Positions 51,881 to 61,500 of a stretch of 64,000 bases of DNA are shown piece by piece. The notes under the pieces were generated by a model. It did no database searches and had not been told where the DNA came from. It saw nothing but the letters and a program-made list of their open reading frames with translations. The first letter of the stretch is position 1. Every line of letters starts with the position of its first letter. This DNA comes from Coprococcus phoceensis. GTDB lineage: Bacteria > Bacillota > Clostridia > Lachnospirales > Lachnospiraceae. The stretch is from NCBI RefSeq assembly GCF_900104635.1, contig NZ_FNWC01000007.1:2393421-2457420 (forward strand). Direction: 5' to 3'. A program made the position numbers and the translations under genes.

Positions 51881-54637
51881 CTACATCGTCCTTACATCCA
51901 AATCAGCCCCTCTCTCCGGCTTATCTTTTCCCTGTTTTTCCTGAATGATTCTCTTATTGATTTCCAAGCGTTCATGGATTGACGGTTTTTTCTCTTTTTC
52001 TGTCATTGCTCTCTTTTGTGCTACTGGCTTTCTTTCAGCTTTCCCTGCGTCCTTAACTGCTGTATTTGCTTCAATGCCAGCTCTTGGCGCAGCTTCTCTG
52101 CTCTCAGTTTTCTCTGCTACCTGCTGTTCTCGTCTCTCCTGCACACCTTTTTCTTCCAGGCTGCAAAAGCTCTGCAAATACGGCAACACATGATTCTGCA
52201 TATCCGTCAGATCTTCCATATACTTCTGGTACTCTTCATTGCCTTTTCCTTGCTGATAGCTGATCCAGCTTTCATCTGTCAGTTTCATTTCATTCTGCAT
52301 CTTTAACTGACTGATGATACCGCCGTTTCCGGTACCAATATCTATCTTACCTTGAAAATGGTGCAACATCTTGTCACCTTTCTCAGCATAATATACTGTA
52401 AAAAACATCTGTGCTGTCGTTTTTGGTTCGTTGGTGTTTTGATCACGATCAGCATACCAGGTTTTGTCCTGTTCTACGGTTCTTGAATCCAAATCAGATA
52501 ACTTCTGGCATCTTGGCTTCCCTAGCTCACTTTTCTCACAATAATTCACATACACCATTGGTTCCATATCTTTTGGAAGCTCCGGTTCATAGGCTTTCAG
52601 CCTTTCAATCAATATACCTGCACGCACAGACTGGTCACATTCTTCATCTACAATATCCTTCAAGTAAGAAACATAGTAATAAATATTGCCGCTTTGTAAA
52701 TCCAGCATTACTTCCTGTACCGTATTTTCTCCCCTCTCCACGTTATCTCGGTACTCATACGGATCAAAAGCTTCTGCAATCTCATCCAGTGCCTCTGCCA
52801 GCTGTTCTGTGGTCATCTTCTCTGGATACATTGCTTCCCGAACATCCCGCATCGGTACATACTTATAATCCGGCAATGCTTCATGAATTTTCTCAATTCC
52901 TTCCCGTACCAGTGCAAGCTCCCCATAAAACCGAACATCATCCATCAGATTCCCAAATACGGTATTTCCTTTTACGATTGCAAATTCAGCTTCATCGTAG
53001 TAACTGTCTTCCGGATCACGATAGATAATTCCCATTGAGCATCCGAGATAAGCTGTTTCTGGATTCTCCCTATATTTTTCATAGACTGTAGCTATCTGAT
53101 TAACATCGGTACTTTTTTCATATGCTCCCATATCATGAAACTCATCACATTCTGTGGCAAAATATTCCAGATAAGGTTCTTTCTTCGGTGGCATATTGTT
53201 GAGGACGTTATCAATCATGTTATAATTCGCCTCTTCCAGTTCCTCCACCTTTGCCAAAGGCTTATATTCGCCCTGGCTTTTCTGAATCTCTGCCATTACA
53301 ACCTCATCCATTTCTTCTACCTTTTCCATCAACTGATCATACTCCCCACGGATGCGTTTCCCAGTCCAGCCTTCGTCTTCCAAAAGTTCCTCTGCCGCTT
53401 CTTCAATAGAAATTTCATCATTTTCATAGACGCCACCATCCATCAGACGGAAATCTTCATCGTAAAAGGAATAATCGTATCCTTCTTCTGTCCTCTGAAT
53501 AGCAAAATACCGTTCTCCTACCTCATATGCCAGTTCACTAAGAACCTGTTCTTCCAGATTCAAGAAAGAATCCAGCTGTTCAAAACTGATACTGTCTACA
53601 AAATGAGCGGTTACTTTTTCCCCGTCATTCAGAACTACGATATCACTGACTGACAGGGAATGCCCACGGAAATCTTCCGGTCTATCAATGTTGAACCTTT
53701 CAAAAATATCATCCAGTGACATATTTCCCAGTAATTCGCCAACATAGACCAGCTTATAATCTTCTTTTTTTATCTGCATACCATGACTTTCAATAAAACG
53801 CATATTCATAAATGCATAGTTTTCGCCCGGTGAATCATCCTTGATCTGATAAATACCAAAGGTTCGCCTTGTTCCTAACAGCAGGTTTGCCTCTTTTAAA
53901 GACTGAATCTGTGGATATTTTTGCATTTCCCATTCCAGGTTACGAAAACGCTCCCGTTCTGCCATGGACATCTGATAATGCTCCGGTCCTCGTTCGATTT
54001 CCATGTGTTCCGTGACATAGATCGGTGACGAAAAATTAGTGATCAGATAGATATCTGCTCCGGCATCGTATAATTTCAATGCTTCTTCCTGGTCAATGAC
54101 ACTCATGGGCTCCTGAAATGCTCCAAAATCTTCATCGGCATAATCCAGATCCTGATTCCTTATCCGTTCCCACATCTGCGATTCCATTCCAAACAGACCT
54201 TCATGTGCCTGTATCATTTCTTTACTTGCATACTCTCCCTTGCCGCCATCGCTGCCCAGGCAATAAATCTTAGAACCCATTCTGTGATAATCTAAGGCTG
54301 CTTCCTTTCTAAGCGGTACCATGTCCTCTGCTGTATATCCATAATCTCGAAGTTCCAACTTGCCTATGGTTGGATCTGGTAAGTCCTGAATATCCATTCT
54401 TGCATCATCCAGTAAATCCTCTACACCTTCTTCATCTGCCTTGTTCAATGCATCTGCCAGATTTCTTACCAGAGTCCTAACTTTCTCTTCCTCACCGATC
54501 AGATTCGCATATTCAAAAATCTGTTCTTTTACATCTGTTGGAAATTCTATGCCTCTACTCTCTGCCTGAGCGATCCGTTCCTGCGTATATTCCTGCATTT
54601 TCTTTGTTTCTCTACCTGTTATCCTGTTTCTTGCCAT
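51881..54637 (-). CDS. Large YodL/LPD-type conjugative-element protein
   Basis: 918 residues from ATG 54637, eight bases after GGGAGG. Very acidic. Recognisable parts are a DUF3849-like segment near 115-165 (DYHRMGSKIYCLGSDGGKGE), a YodL-like segment near 270-315 (TFGIYQIKDDSPGENYAFMN) followed by FRGHSLSVSDIVVLNDGEKV, and a disordered C-terminus ending SIHERLEINKRIIQEKQGKD. Such proteins travel in conjugative elements beside the giant methyltransferase/helicase; they may act as anti-restriction or DNA-protection cargo in the recipient, which is inference. A diverged copy of its 3' end lies at 34126-34530. Confidence 0.82.
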   Translation of the reverse strand: MARNRITGRETKKMQEYTQERIAQAESRGIEFPTDVKEQIFEYANLIGEEEKVRTLVRNLADALNKADEEGVEDLLDDARMDIQDLPDPTIGKLELRDYGYTAEDMVPLRKEAALDYHRMGSKIYCLGSDGGKGEYASKEMIQAHEGLFGMESQMWERIRNQDLDYADEDFGAFQEPMSVIDQEEALKLYDAGADIYLITNFSSPIYVTEHMEIERGPEHYQMSMAERERFRNLEWEMQKYPQIQSLKEANLLLGTRRTFGIYQIKDDSPGENYAFMNMRFIESHGMQIKKEDYKLVYVGELLGNMSLDDIFERFNIDRPEDFRGHSLSVSDIVVLNDGEKVTAHFVDSISFEQLDSFLNLEEQVLSELAYEVGERYFAIQRTEEGYDYSFYDEDFRLMDGGVYENDEISIEEAAEELLEDEGWTGKRIRGEYDQLMEKVEEMDEVVMAEIQKSQGEYKPLAKVEELEEANYNMIDNVLNNMPPKKEPYLEYFATECDEFHDMGAYEKSTDVNQIATVYEKYRENPETAYLGCSMGIIYRDPEDSYYDEAEFAIVKGNTVFGNLMDDVRFYGELALVREGIEKIHEALPDYKYVPMRDVREAMYPEKMTTEQLAEALDEIAEAFDPYEYRDNVERGENTVQEVMLDLQSGNIYYYVSYLKDIVDEECDQSVRAGILIERLKAYEPELPKDMEPMVYVNYCEKSELGKPRCQKLSDLDSRTVEQDKTWYADRDQNTNEPKTTAQMFFTVYYAEKGDKMLHHFQGKIDIGTGNGGIISQLKMQNEMKLTDESWISYQQGKGNEEYQKYMEDLTDMQNHVLPYLQSFCSLEEKGVQERREQQVAEKTESREAAPRAGIEANTAVKDAGKAERKPVAQKRAMTEKEKKPSIHERLEINKRIIQEKQGKDKPERGADLDVRTM

Positions 54638-54718
54638 ATAAGTTCCTCCCGTATTCTGAAAGAAGGCATAACCCACAGAACATTCTTTCTGCCAGATTAT
54701 GCCATCTTCCTTGTTTTC

Positions 54719-55788
54719 TTATTCCAGACCGAAGTCCCGTTTTCTATTCTCCTTGCCAGTTTCACTTTCCCGCTGACTCTTTTCTTTATAAATCTGCAGC
54801 TTCTCATGGATAGAACCTCGTGCCGGTCTTTCTTCTTTCTCTTTTGATTCCGACTGCTCTGTTTCTGTATCTTCCCGTTCATCCATATTGAGAAGTGCAT
54901 TTAATTCTGACAGACGCTCCAGTTTTTGGTTCAGTTCCTCTTCTTTTGGAAATGGCTTCCCGACTTCCTCTTTGGCATTTGCCAGCTGCTCCTGTACCGT
55001 TTCCAGCCGTTGCTCTGCTTCTGCCAGTTTCTCCGGATAGCTTTCCAAAAGATTATTGATACGAGTGATATTTCCCAGGGCATCTGCCCCCAACCGAACT
55101 TTAGCTACCGATTCATGCTTTACAGACAGGATAAACTCTTTGCTCCAGCTGTCGAATTGGATTCTCATGTTGAATCCCTGATAGCTTCCAATGTCCATAG
55201 CTGCATCTACAGACTTAATGTCTTTGCAGACCGCCAGAAGTGCCGCACCTGCTTCTTTCTTTTCTGTGAATACTTTGCCACTGATTTCCATAGAAAACTG
55301 CTCTGGATCTATGATTTTATGCTCAGAAAAATGAGCGATGTCTGCCTTGTAGCTGTCAATGATCTCCGTCAGTTTTGCAATCTGTTGCGGAAAATTTCTT
55401 GCAATATCATCTTCCAGACGGTACTGGTTATTCATGTGATTGGCTTTTAAAAGTTTCAACTTTGCTACGTCCACATCCAATGCCATCTTCTCTTTTACTG
55501 CCGGATTTCCGGTTGCAAGTGCTTTGACCTCTGCATAGGAGAGCGCCGCTTCGTCCACATCTTCACAACTTCTGACCGGTGCTTTGCTCGTCATAATCTG
55601 GGAAATGAATTTCTGCTTGTTCTCGATCAACTGCCACATATAACTGTCGAAAGTGGATTCTGTTACATACCGGAAGATATGAACCTTTTTGTTATGGTTT
55701 CCCTGACGGATAATACGTCCTTCCCTCTGTTCCAAGTCAGACGGTTTCCAGCCAATATCCAAATGATGCAGGGCAATCAGACGGTCCT
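54719..55788 (-). CDS. Methyltransferase/SNF2 helicase, 3' exon after the intron
   Basis: 356 codons starting mid-gene. Joined to position 58547 the text reads TNVQDRLIALHHLDIGWKPS, then helicase motif VI DLEQREGRIIRQGNHNKKVH. After it come a helical C-terminal region (LEDDIARNFPQQIAKLTEII, EKLAEAEQRLETVQEQLANA) and a tail ARGSIHEKLQIYKEK similar to that of the neighbouring YodL-type protein. No start codon of its own is needed if the intron splices. Without splicing the helicase lacks motif VI and would be dead. Confidence 0.88.
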
Positions 55789-55908
55789 ATAGTGATAGGT
55801 AATCCTTTGATGTTATCTCCAGATTTTCCCCCACTTCACACCGGACGTGAGAGTTTCCCCTCATCCGGCGTTCCATCATCAGTAACTTCTACTTTTTAAC
55901 ATCGTAAC

Positions 55909-57822
55909 TTACAGTTCCTTATCAAGTGCTTTTACGTCTATTTCCTCTAATCCTGCATTTTTTCTTATGGTATTTACTTTCCGTCTTTGATTACTTTCCA
56001 GTTTGTATTTGTTTAGAATACGCTTGATTTCTTTGTTGTCCTGACTTTTTATCAGCCTTTCCATCTCTTTATGCACAATAATCAGATTATTATATTTATC
56101 ATCACCGCCACAAGATTTTGGTATTTTACGGACACACCGCATATTTTCCGAAGTTAGAGGCAGCTTGCAAATTGCACATTTTCCTCTTTGTGCCACAAAC
56201 AGCGAAACGCAGTTATCATTAAATTCTACAGTTTCATTACTGATAGGGTTTCTCATAAGTTCATGCACCCTCTCTATATCTACAGTTTCTAATTGTTTGT
56301 GTATTTCTTTTCTTCCCTCAGCTGTATATTTATTTACTACAGCCTTTTTGTGGAGCGGAACACGATGTTGCACATATCCTATTGGGACTAATGGCACACC
56401 GTTTATAAATCGCAGTTCTTTACTTTTTCCATATCTTTCTGAAAGATATGGTGTTAATGCTTCGTTAGTTCTGCGTTTCACTCTTGTATTTAATCTGATT
56501 TTTATGCTTGTCTTGATTTCATAGGCTAAAGTCTGTATATCTGGATTTACGCACGTTGCCATGCTGTAATAATTCTGCATTCCCATGACAAAGCTATTAT
56601 AATCCCGAATTGCATACTCACCGGCTCTGCTTCCATTCGTTTTCTGTATTGCTATGATTCTCTCTTTTGCGTTGGTTTTTATTTTCTTCAAAGCCTTTTC
56701 TGAGATATGTGATTTTACTACATACTTATCGACTGGCGGTTTACATTTTGTGTCCTTGCCTTTCTTATGCACTTTTATCCTAAATCCTAAAAATTCCGAA
56801 TAACTGTGTTTTAGATTGACAATTTTTGATTTTTCTGGACTAATATCCAGTCCTAGCCTTGTTTTGAGCCATTGTTTTGTGGCTTCAAACATTACAACCG
56901 CATCTTTGTGTTTCCTGCAAAAGATTTTAAAATCATCAGCGTACCTTACGATGAAGCACTCTTTTAATGTGCTGTTCCGCAAAGCCCTGTACTTCTTTGA
57001 TTTCGATTGAGTTCCATTCGCCTTTATTGCTTCTTTATAGACGTGTCTTGTAGGCATAAATTCCCACTGGCTGGCAATCCACCAGTCAAGTTCATTCAAC
57101 ACCACATTCGATAACAATGGTGAGATAATCGACCCTTGAGCTGTGCCTTTCTCTGGAAAACCGATTTCTGCAATTTCTCCTTTTAACATGGCTGAAATAA
57201 TACTAATGAGCTTTTTATCCTGTATTCCTATCGTCCACAACTGTTTTAATAGTTTTCCGTGGCTGACATTATCGAAAAATCCTTTAATGTCAATATCCAC
57301 CACGATATACAGTTTGTTGCTCTGTATAAGTTTCTCTGCCTGTGCAAGTGCATTTTCCACACCTCTATTTGGGCGGAATCCATTGCTTCTATCGTGAAAT
57401 TTTGCTTCACATATCGGCTCTAACACTTGCAGAATACATTGCTGTATCAGCCTGTCTTCAATCGAGGCAATCCCAAGTGGCCTTTTCTTTCCATTACCTT
57501 TGTCAATCTCCACTCGTCTGATGGCTTTCGGCGTGTACCATTCCAGTTTGTTACGGACAAGTTCGATGACCTCTTTTTCAGTCATTTTTGCTAAATGCTC
57601 TATCGTTTTTCCGTCAACCCCCGGCGTGGTACTTCCATCATTTTTTTTCATGTTTCGATAGGCGAGTTTGATATTTTCTTCCATCAAAATCAATTCCATC
57701 AGGTTTCTAAATTTCCTGTTTTCTAAACTTTTCTGGTATAGTTCGTCAAATATCTCCTGCAATCCATAATACTCAATGTTTCTTAGAGTCTGACGTTTCA
57801 GCACTTTCTTCGGCACTGCCAA
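55909..57822 (-). CDS. ltrA: Group II intron reverse transcriptase/maturase with HNH endonuclease
   Basis: 637 residues (TTG 57822; an internal GTG two codons on is an alternative). Fingers/palm: TTPGVDGKTIEHLAKMTEKE, KRPLGIASIEDRLIQQCILQ, SNGFRPNRGVENAL, then GTAQGSIISPLLSNVVLNEL and catalytic RYADDFKIFC. A maturase X domain follows (SEFLGFRIKVHKKGKD). The C-terminus is an HNH zinc domain (CAICKLPLTSENMRCVRKIP, CGGDDKYNNLIIVH). It helps the RNA fold and splice, and reverse-transcribes it into new DNA targets. All motifs are present, so the intron may still move. It is the usual length of this family. Confidence 0.93.
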   Translation of the reverse strand: MAVPKKVLKRQTLRNIEYYGLQEIFDELYQKSLENRKFRNLMELILMEENIKLAYRNMKKNDGSTTPGVDGKTIEHLAKMTEKEVIELVRNKLEWYTPKAIRRVEIDKGNGKKRPLGIASIEDRLIQQCILQVLEPICEAKFHDRSNGFRPNRGVENALAQAEKLIQSNKLYIVVDIDIKGFFDNVSHGKLLKQLWTIGIQDKKLISIISAMLKGEIAEIGFPEKGTAQGSIISPLLSNVVLNELDWWIASQWEFMPTRHVYKEAIKANGTQSKSKKYRALRNSTLKECFIVRYADDFKIFCRKHKDAVVMFEATKQWLKTRLGLDISPEKSKIVNLKHSYSEFLGFRIKVHKKGKDTKCKPPVDKYVVKSHISEKALKKIKTNAKERIIAIQKTNGSRAGEYAIRDYNSFVMGMQNYYSMATCVNPDIQTLAYEIKTSIKIRLNTRVKRRTNEALTPYLSERYGKSKELRFINGVPLVPIGYVQHRVPLHKKAVVNKYTAEGRKEIHKQLETVDIERVHELMRNPISNETVEFNDNCVSLFVAQRGKCAICKLPLTSENMRCVRKIPKSCGGDDKYNNLIIVHKEMERLIKSQDNKEIKRILNKYKLESNQRRKVNTIRKNAGLEEIDVKALDKEL

Positions 57823-58546
57823 AGTCGGCTGTCCGCCTTTCTTAGTCTTACTCGAACCTTTGATTCATTACGAATTAAATTTCGATTCTTACTGATTGAC
57901 TGGAGCCTATCCCTCCACGGCTTATTATCACCGCTTCATTGGTACTGTGGCTCCACTTTCAGTCAGATAAAAGCAGGTTATACTAATGTCAATCGCTTTC
58001 CCTGCTAACACTTCATTGCGTGTAAACACTCCGTGTTCTGACCTTCCCTTGTTCCGATATTCCTATCTGTTCATGCCGCCCTTAGGTGTAGCCTATAAGC
58101 CTGTATGCTTGCCAGTGCCTGTAACACTGTAAGGTATTTCATAACGTCCATTTTTACTTTACCTCACATACCCCGTAGATTTACGGTTATGACATTTCTG
58201 CCATATCACGCTTTAGACTCGTACACTCGGCTGTTCGTCTGCTGTTTTACCAGCTATCCTCACCATAGGCAGTTTATAGACCTCCGGCATATAGGACACA
58301 CCATCCACCTCTGGACAGCTTTCGACAACTTAATGTTTCGGTGCCTCTCTGCCGACTTCAACGAGCTTCGCACATACAGCGTTTTACACCGCCTTTGCAC
58401 GTCGTAGTATCAAGGGGAGCGTTTCAGGGCGTTACCCCATCATTCCACTCCTCGGAATATCAGTTAGCTGAATAGATTCAGCCGTCGATTTTAGTTCTAA
58501 TACAGGATTTATCCCACATTAGAGTTTGTACGACAACAAGTCGCAC
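57823..58546 (-). ncRNA. Group II intron ribozyme 5' part (domains I-III)
   Basis: 724 bases without a gene between the 5' splice site and the maturase frame. Density of GC-rich stems and the GUGCGAC start fit the catalytic RNA. Exon-binding sequences could not be assigned by eye. Confidence 0.8.
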
Positions 58547-61500
58547 GCACATTGGTTCCCGCACCCATTTTTGCTGTTGAGCCAATCAAAAAACGAACCT
58601 GCCCGGATTTCACTTTTCCAAACAGCTCCGTCTTTTTTGCTTCTGTATTTGCATCATGAATAAAAGCAATCTCTTTTTCCGGTACACCTTTCTCCATCAG
58701 TTTTTGCTTCAAGTCATCATAAACATTGAAACTGCCATCACCTTTTGGTGTGCTCAAATCACAGAAAATCAACTGTGCTGATTTCTGTGCTGCTGTATCT
58801 TTCCAGATTTTATAGCTTTTCTCTGCACAGACTGCTATTTTGCTTTCCGGATTATCCGGCAACAATTCGTTCACTAAACGCTGATCCAGTGCTAACTTCC
58901 TTCCGTCATTGGTAATTTTCAGCATATTATCGACCGAGGCATCTACCCCTCCGTTTCTGACAACTTCTGCACGTTCTCCAAGGCTTTCTACGATTTCTTT
59001 CTGCTGTTCCGTTGGTTTCAGCACCACTGTTTCATATTCCGCTTCCGGCACTGGAAGCTTTAATTGATCGGAAGTCTTGATATCTGCAATCTCCTTGAAC
59101 ATATTCATCAGTTCCGGAATATTAAAAAACCGTGCAAATCTGGACTTTGCACGATATCCTGTTCCTTCGGGTGCAAGCTCGATACTCGTTACAACTTCTC
59201 CAAAAGTAGAGGCCCACGAATCAAACAATCCAAGTCCCATATTTTGTAATTTGCTGTTCTGCAGATACCGCTGCATAACATATAATTCCGTCATGCTGTT
59301 GCTGATCGGTGTGCCCGTAGCAAAGGTAATGCCTTTTCCTCCGGTAATCTCATCCAGATACTGACATTTATTGAACATATCTGCCGACTTCTGTGCTTCG
59401 TTCTGTGCAATCCCGGCTACATTTCTCATTTTTGTATAAAGAAACGCATTTTTATAGCTGTGTGCTTCATCTACATACAAGTGATCCACTCCCAGTTCTT
59501 CAAACGTAACTACCTGATCTTTTTTCTCTTTCTGATTCAGTTTTTCCAGCCTTGTCTGCAGTGTCTTTCTGGTCTTTTCAATCTGTTTGACGGTATAACG
59601 CCCGCCATCCTGTTCATACCTTGCACTCTGAATTGCCATTTCCAGATCATCAATCTGCTTCCGCAACATGGCTTCCTGACGTTCATCAGAGATTGGAATA
59701 CGCTCAAACTGGGAATGTCCAATGATAATAGCATCATAATTTCCCATAGCGATTCTGGCACAGAACTTCTTTCGATTTGCCGGTTCAAAATCTTTCTTCG
59801 TTGCCACCAGGATATTGGCACCCGGATATAACTGCAGGAACTCAGCTCCCCACTGCTCTGTCAAATGGTTTGGAACGACAAAGAGGTTTTTCTGAGATAA
59901 TCCCAGGCGTTTACTCTCCATTGCCGCCGCTACCATTTCGTAGGTCTTCCCAGCTCCTACTACGTGTGCCAGAAGCACATTATCACCATAAAGCTGGTGT
60001 GCGACAGCGTTTTTCTGATGTGGGCGAAGTTCAATTTCCGGGTTCATTCCTGGGAAAGTTAAATGACTGCCATCGTATTCACGGGGACGGATGCTGTTAA
60101 ATCGTTCATTGTACACCTTTACCAGTCGTTCACGCCTCTGCTGATCTTTAAAAATCCAGTCTTTAAATGCTGCTTTCATGGCATCCTGCTTCTGTGATGC
60201 CAGCATGGTTTCTTTCTTATTGAGGACACGGATCTCATCACCATTTTCATTGACACTCTTATCATAGATGCGTACATCTTTCAGGTTCAGGGTATCTTCC
60301 AGAATCTTATAGGCATTTGCTCTCTCAGTTCCATACGTTGCATAGGCAAACGCATTTTTGGGACTGTCGGCATTCTTTCCTGTAATCCTCCACTCACCAT
60401 TTACCTCAGAGAATTTCACCTGTATTTCTTTCTGAAGCAAATACCATGGTGTATGCAATGTTTCTTGCATAAAATCCTGATAATCCGAAGGTTCAATCCA
60501 GGTAGCTCCAATACGCACTTCAATCTCCGATGCTTCCAGATCTCTCGGCTGAACTGCCTCTAGTGCACGCACATTCGATGTGAATTCCGGATGATTCTCT
60601 GCAAAAGTTCTCGCAGTATTTAATTTATCCCTAACATTTCCGGAGAGATATTCATCTCCGCTTTCCCACTGGTCTGTCAGTGGATTTTTGAAGATAACTC
60701 CAACCAGCTCTTCTGTAATTTTCTCTTCGGTCTTTCCGGTCAGCTGTACCATATAAGGGAGGTCTACCTTCGCCCTTTCGTTAAGAGACAATGCCAGTGC
60801 TTCTGTGGCAGTCTCCACACTTGTCACAGCTACCGCCTTTTTTATGGTTCGTTTGGTGAACATGTCCGCTTTCCGCTTCAATGTTCCATCTTCATTCAAG
60901 TCTTCCAGAGAACACAGCAGACAATAAGAAGAGTCATCAGAAAACGCCCGTTTGTTGGCATTACTTCCAATGACTCCATACTTTGCCGTGTAGGTATCAT
61001 ATACCTGATTCAGTTTTTCCTGCTGTTTCTGGATTTCTTCATCTGTGACGTTTTCCTCCATCTGCATAGCGATCAGCTCTCGGACAGTATCACGGATTGC
61101 AACCATCCCTTTTACACGTTCTGCAGTAGCGGCAGGCATCTTCACCTGATTCATCAAAGAGTTGACACGGTAATATACCTGATCATCTACCACCGTATAA
61201 CTGTAATTTCGCACATTTGGATCTGCTGGAATACTCTCTGGCATCTCATCCAGTTCTGTCTCCACATCTACTGCCGGTGCCATACTTCCCTTGATGTGTT
61301 TTACAGCTTCTTGTAACTGTAATTCCAGATCAGCTCCTTCCATTGGAGCACAGGTTGTTTCCATACCATACGGACCGGACACTTCTTTCATCTCACCCAG
61401 AATCATTTCCGGATGCTGAACAAAATACTGATTGACTGTAATGCCATTGACATCACTATCCAGATTTATCCATTCCGGCATTTCTTTCGTAAGGCTTTCC

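Larger units (their letters stand above)
55789..58546 (-). mobile_element. Complete group II intron
   Basis: 2758 bases. The 5' end is GTGCGACTTG (58546 downwards), matching the group II consensus GUGYG. The 3' end is ...CACTAT (AY), ending at 55789. Domain V is the hairpin near 55837-55871 (CGCCGGATG paired with CGTCCGGTG); domain VI is CCTAT-CACT-ATAGG near 55785-55800. The 5' 720 bases hold domains I-III and the open frame lies in domain IV. Splicing joins C(58547) to AGG(55788-55786) and gives the conserved helicase text TNVQDRL. Ribozyme, protein and boundaries all look intact. Confidence 0.92.

Noticed and set aside
55782..55792. Intron 3' end after GGAC instead of CACTAT
   Set aside because: That joint would shift the helicase frame; the end at 55789 restores TNVQDRL exactly.
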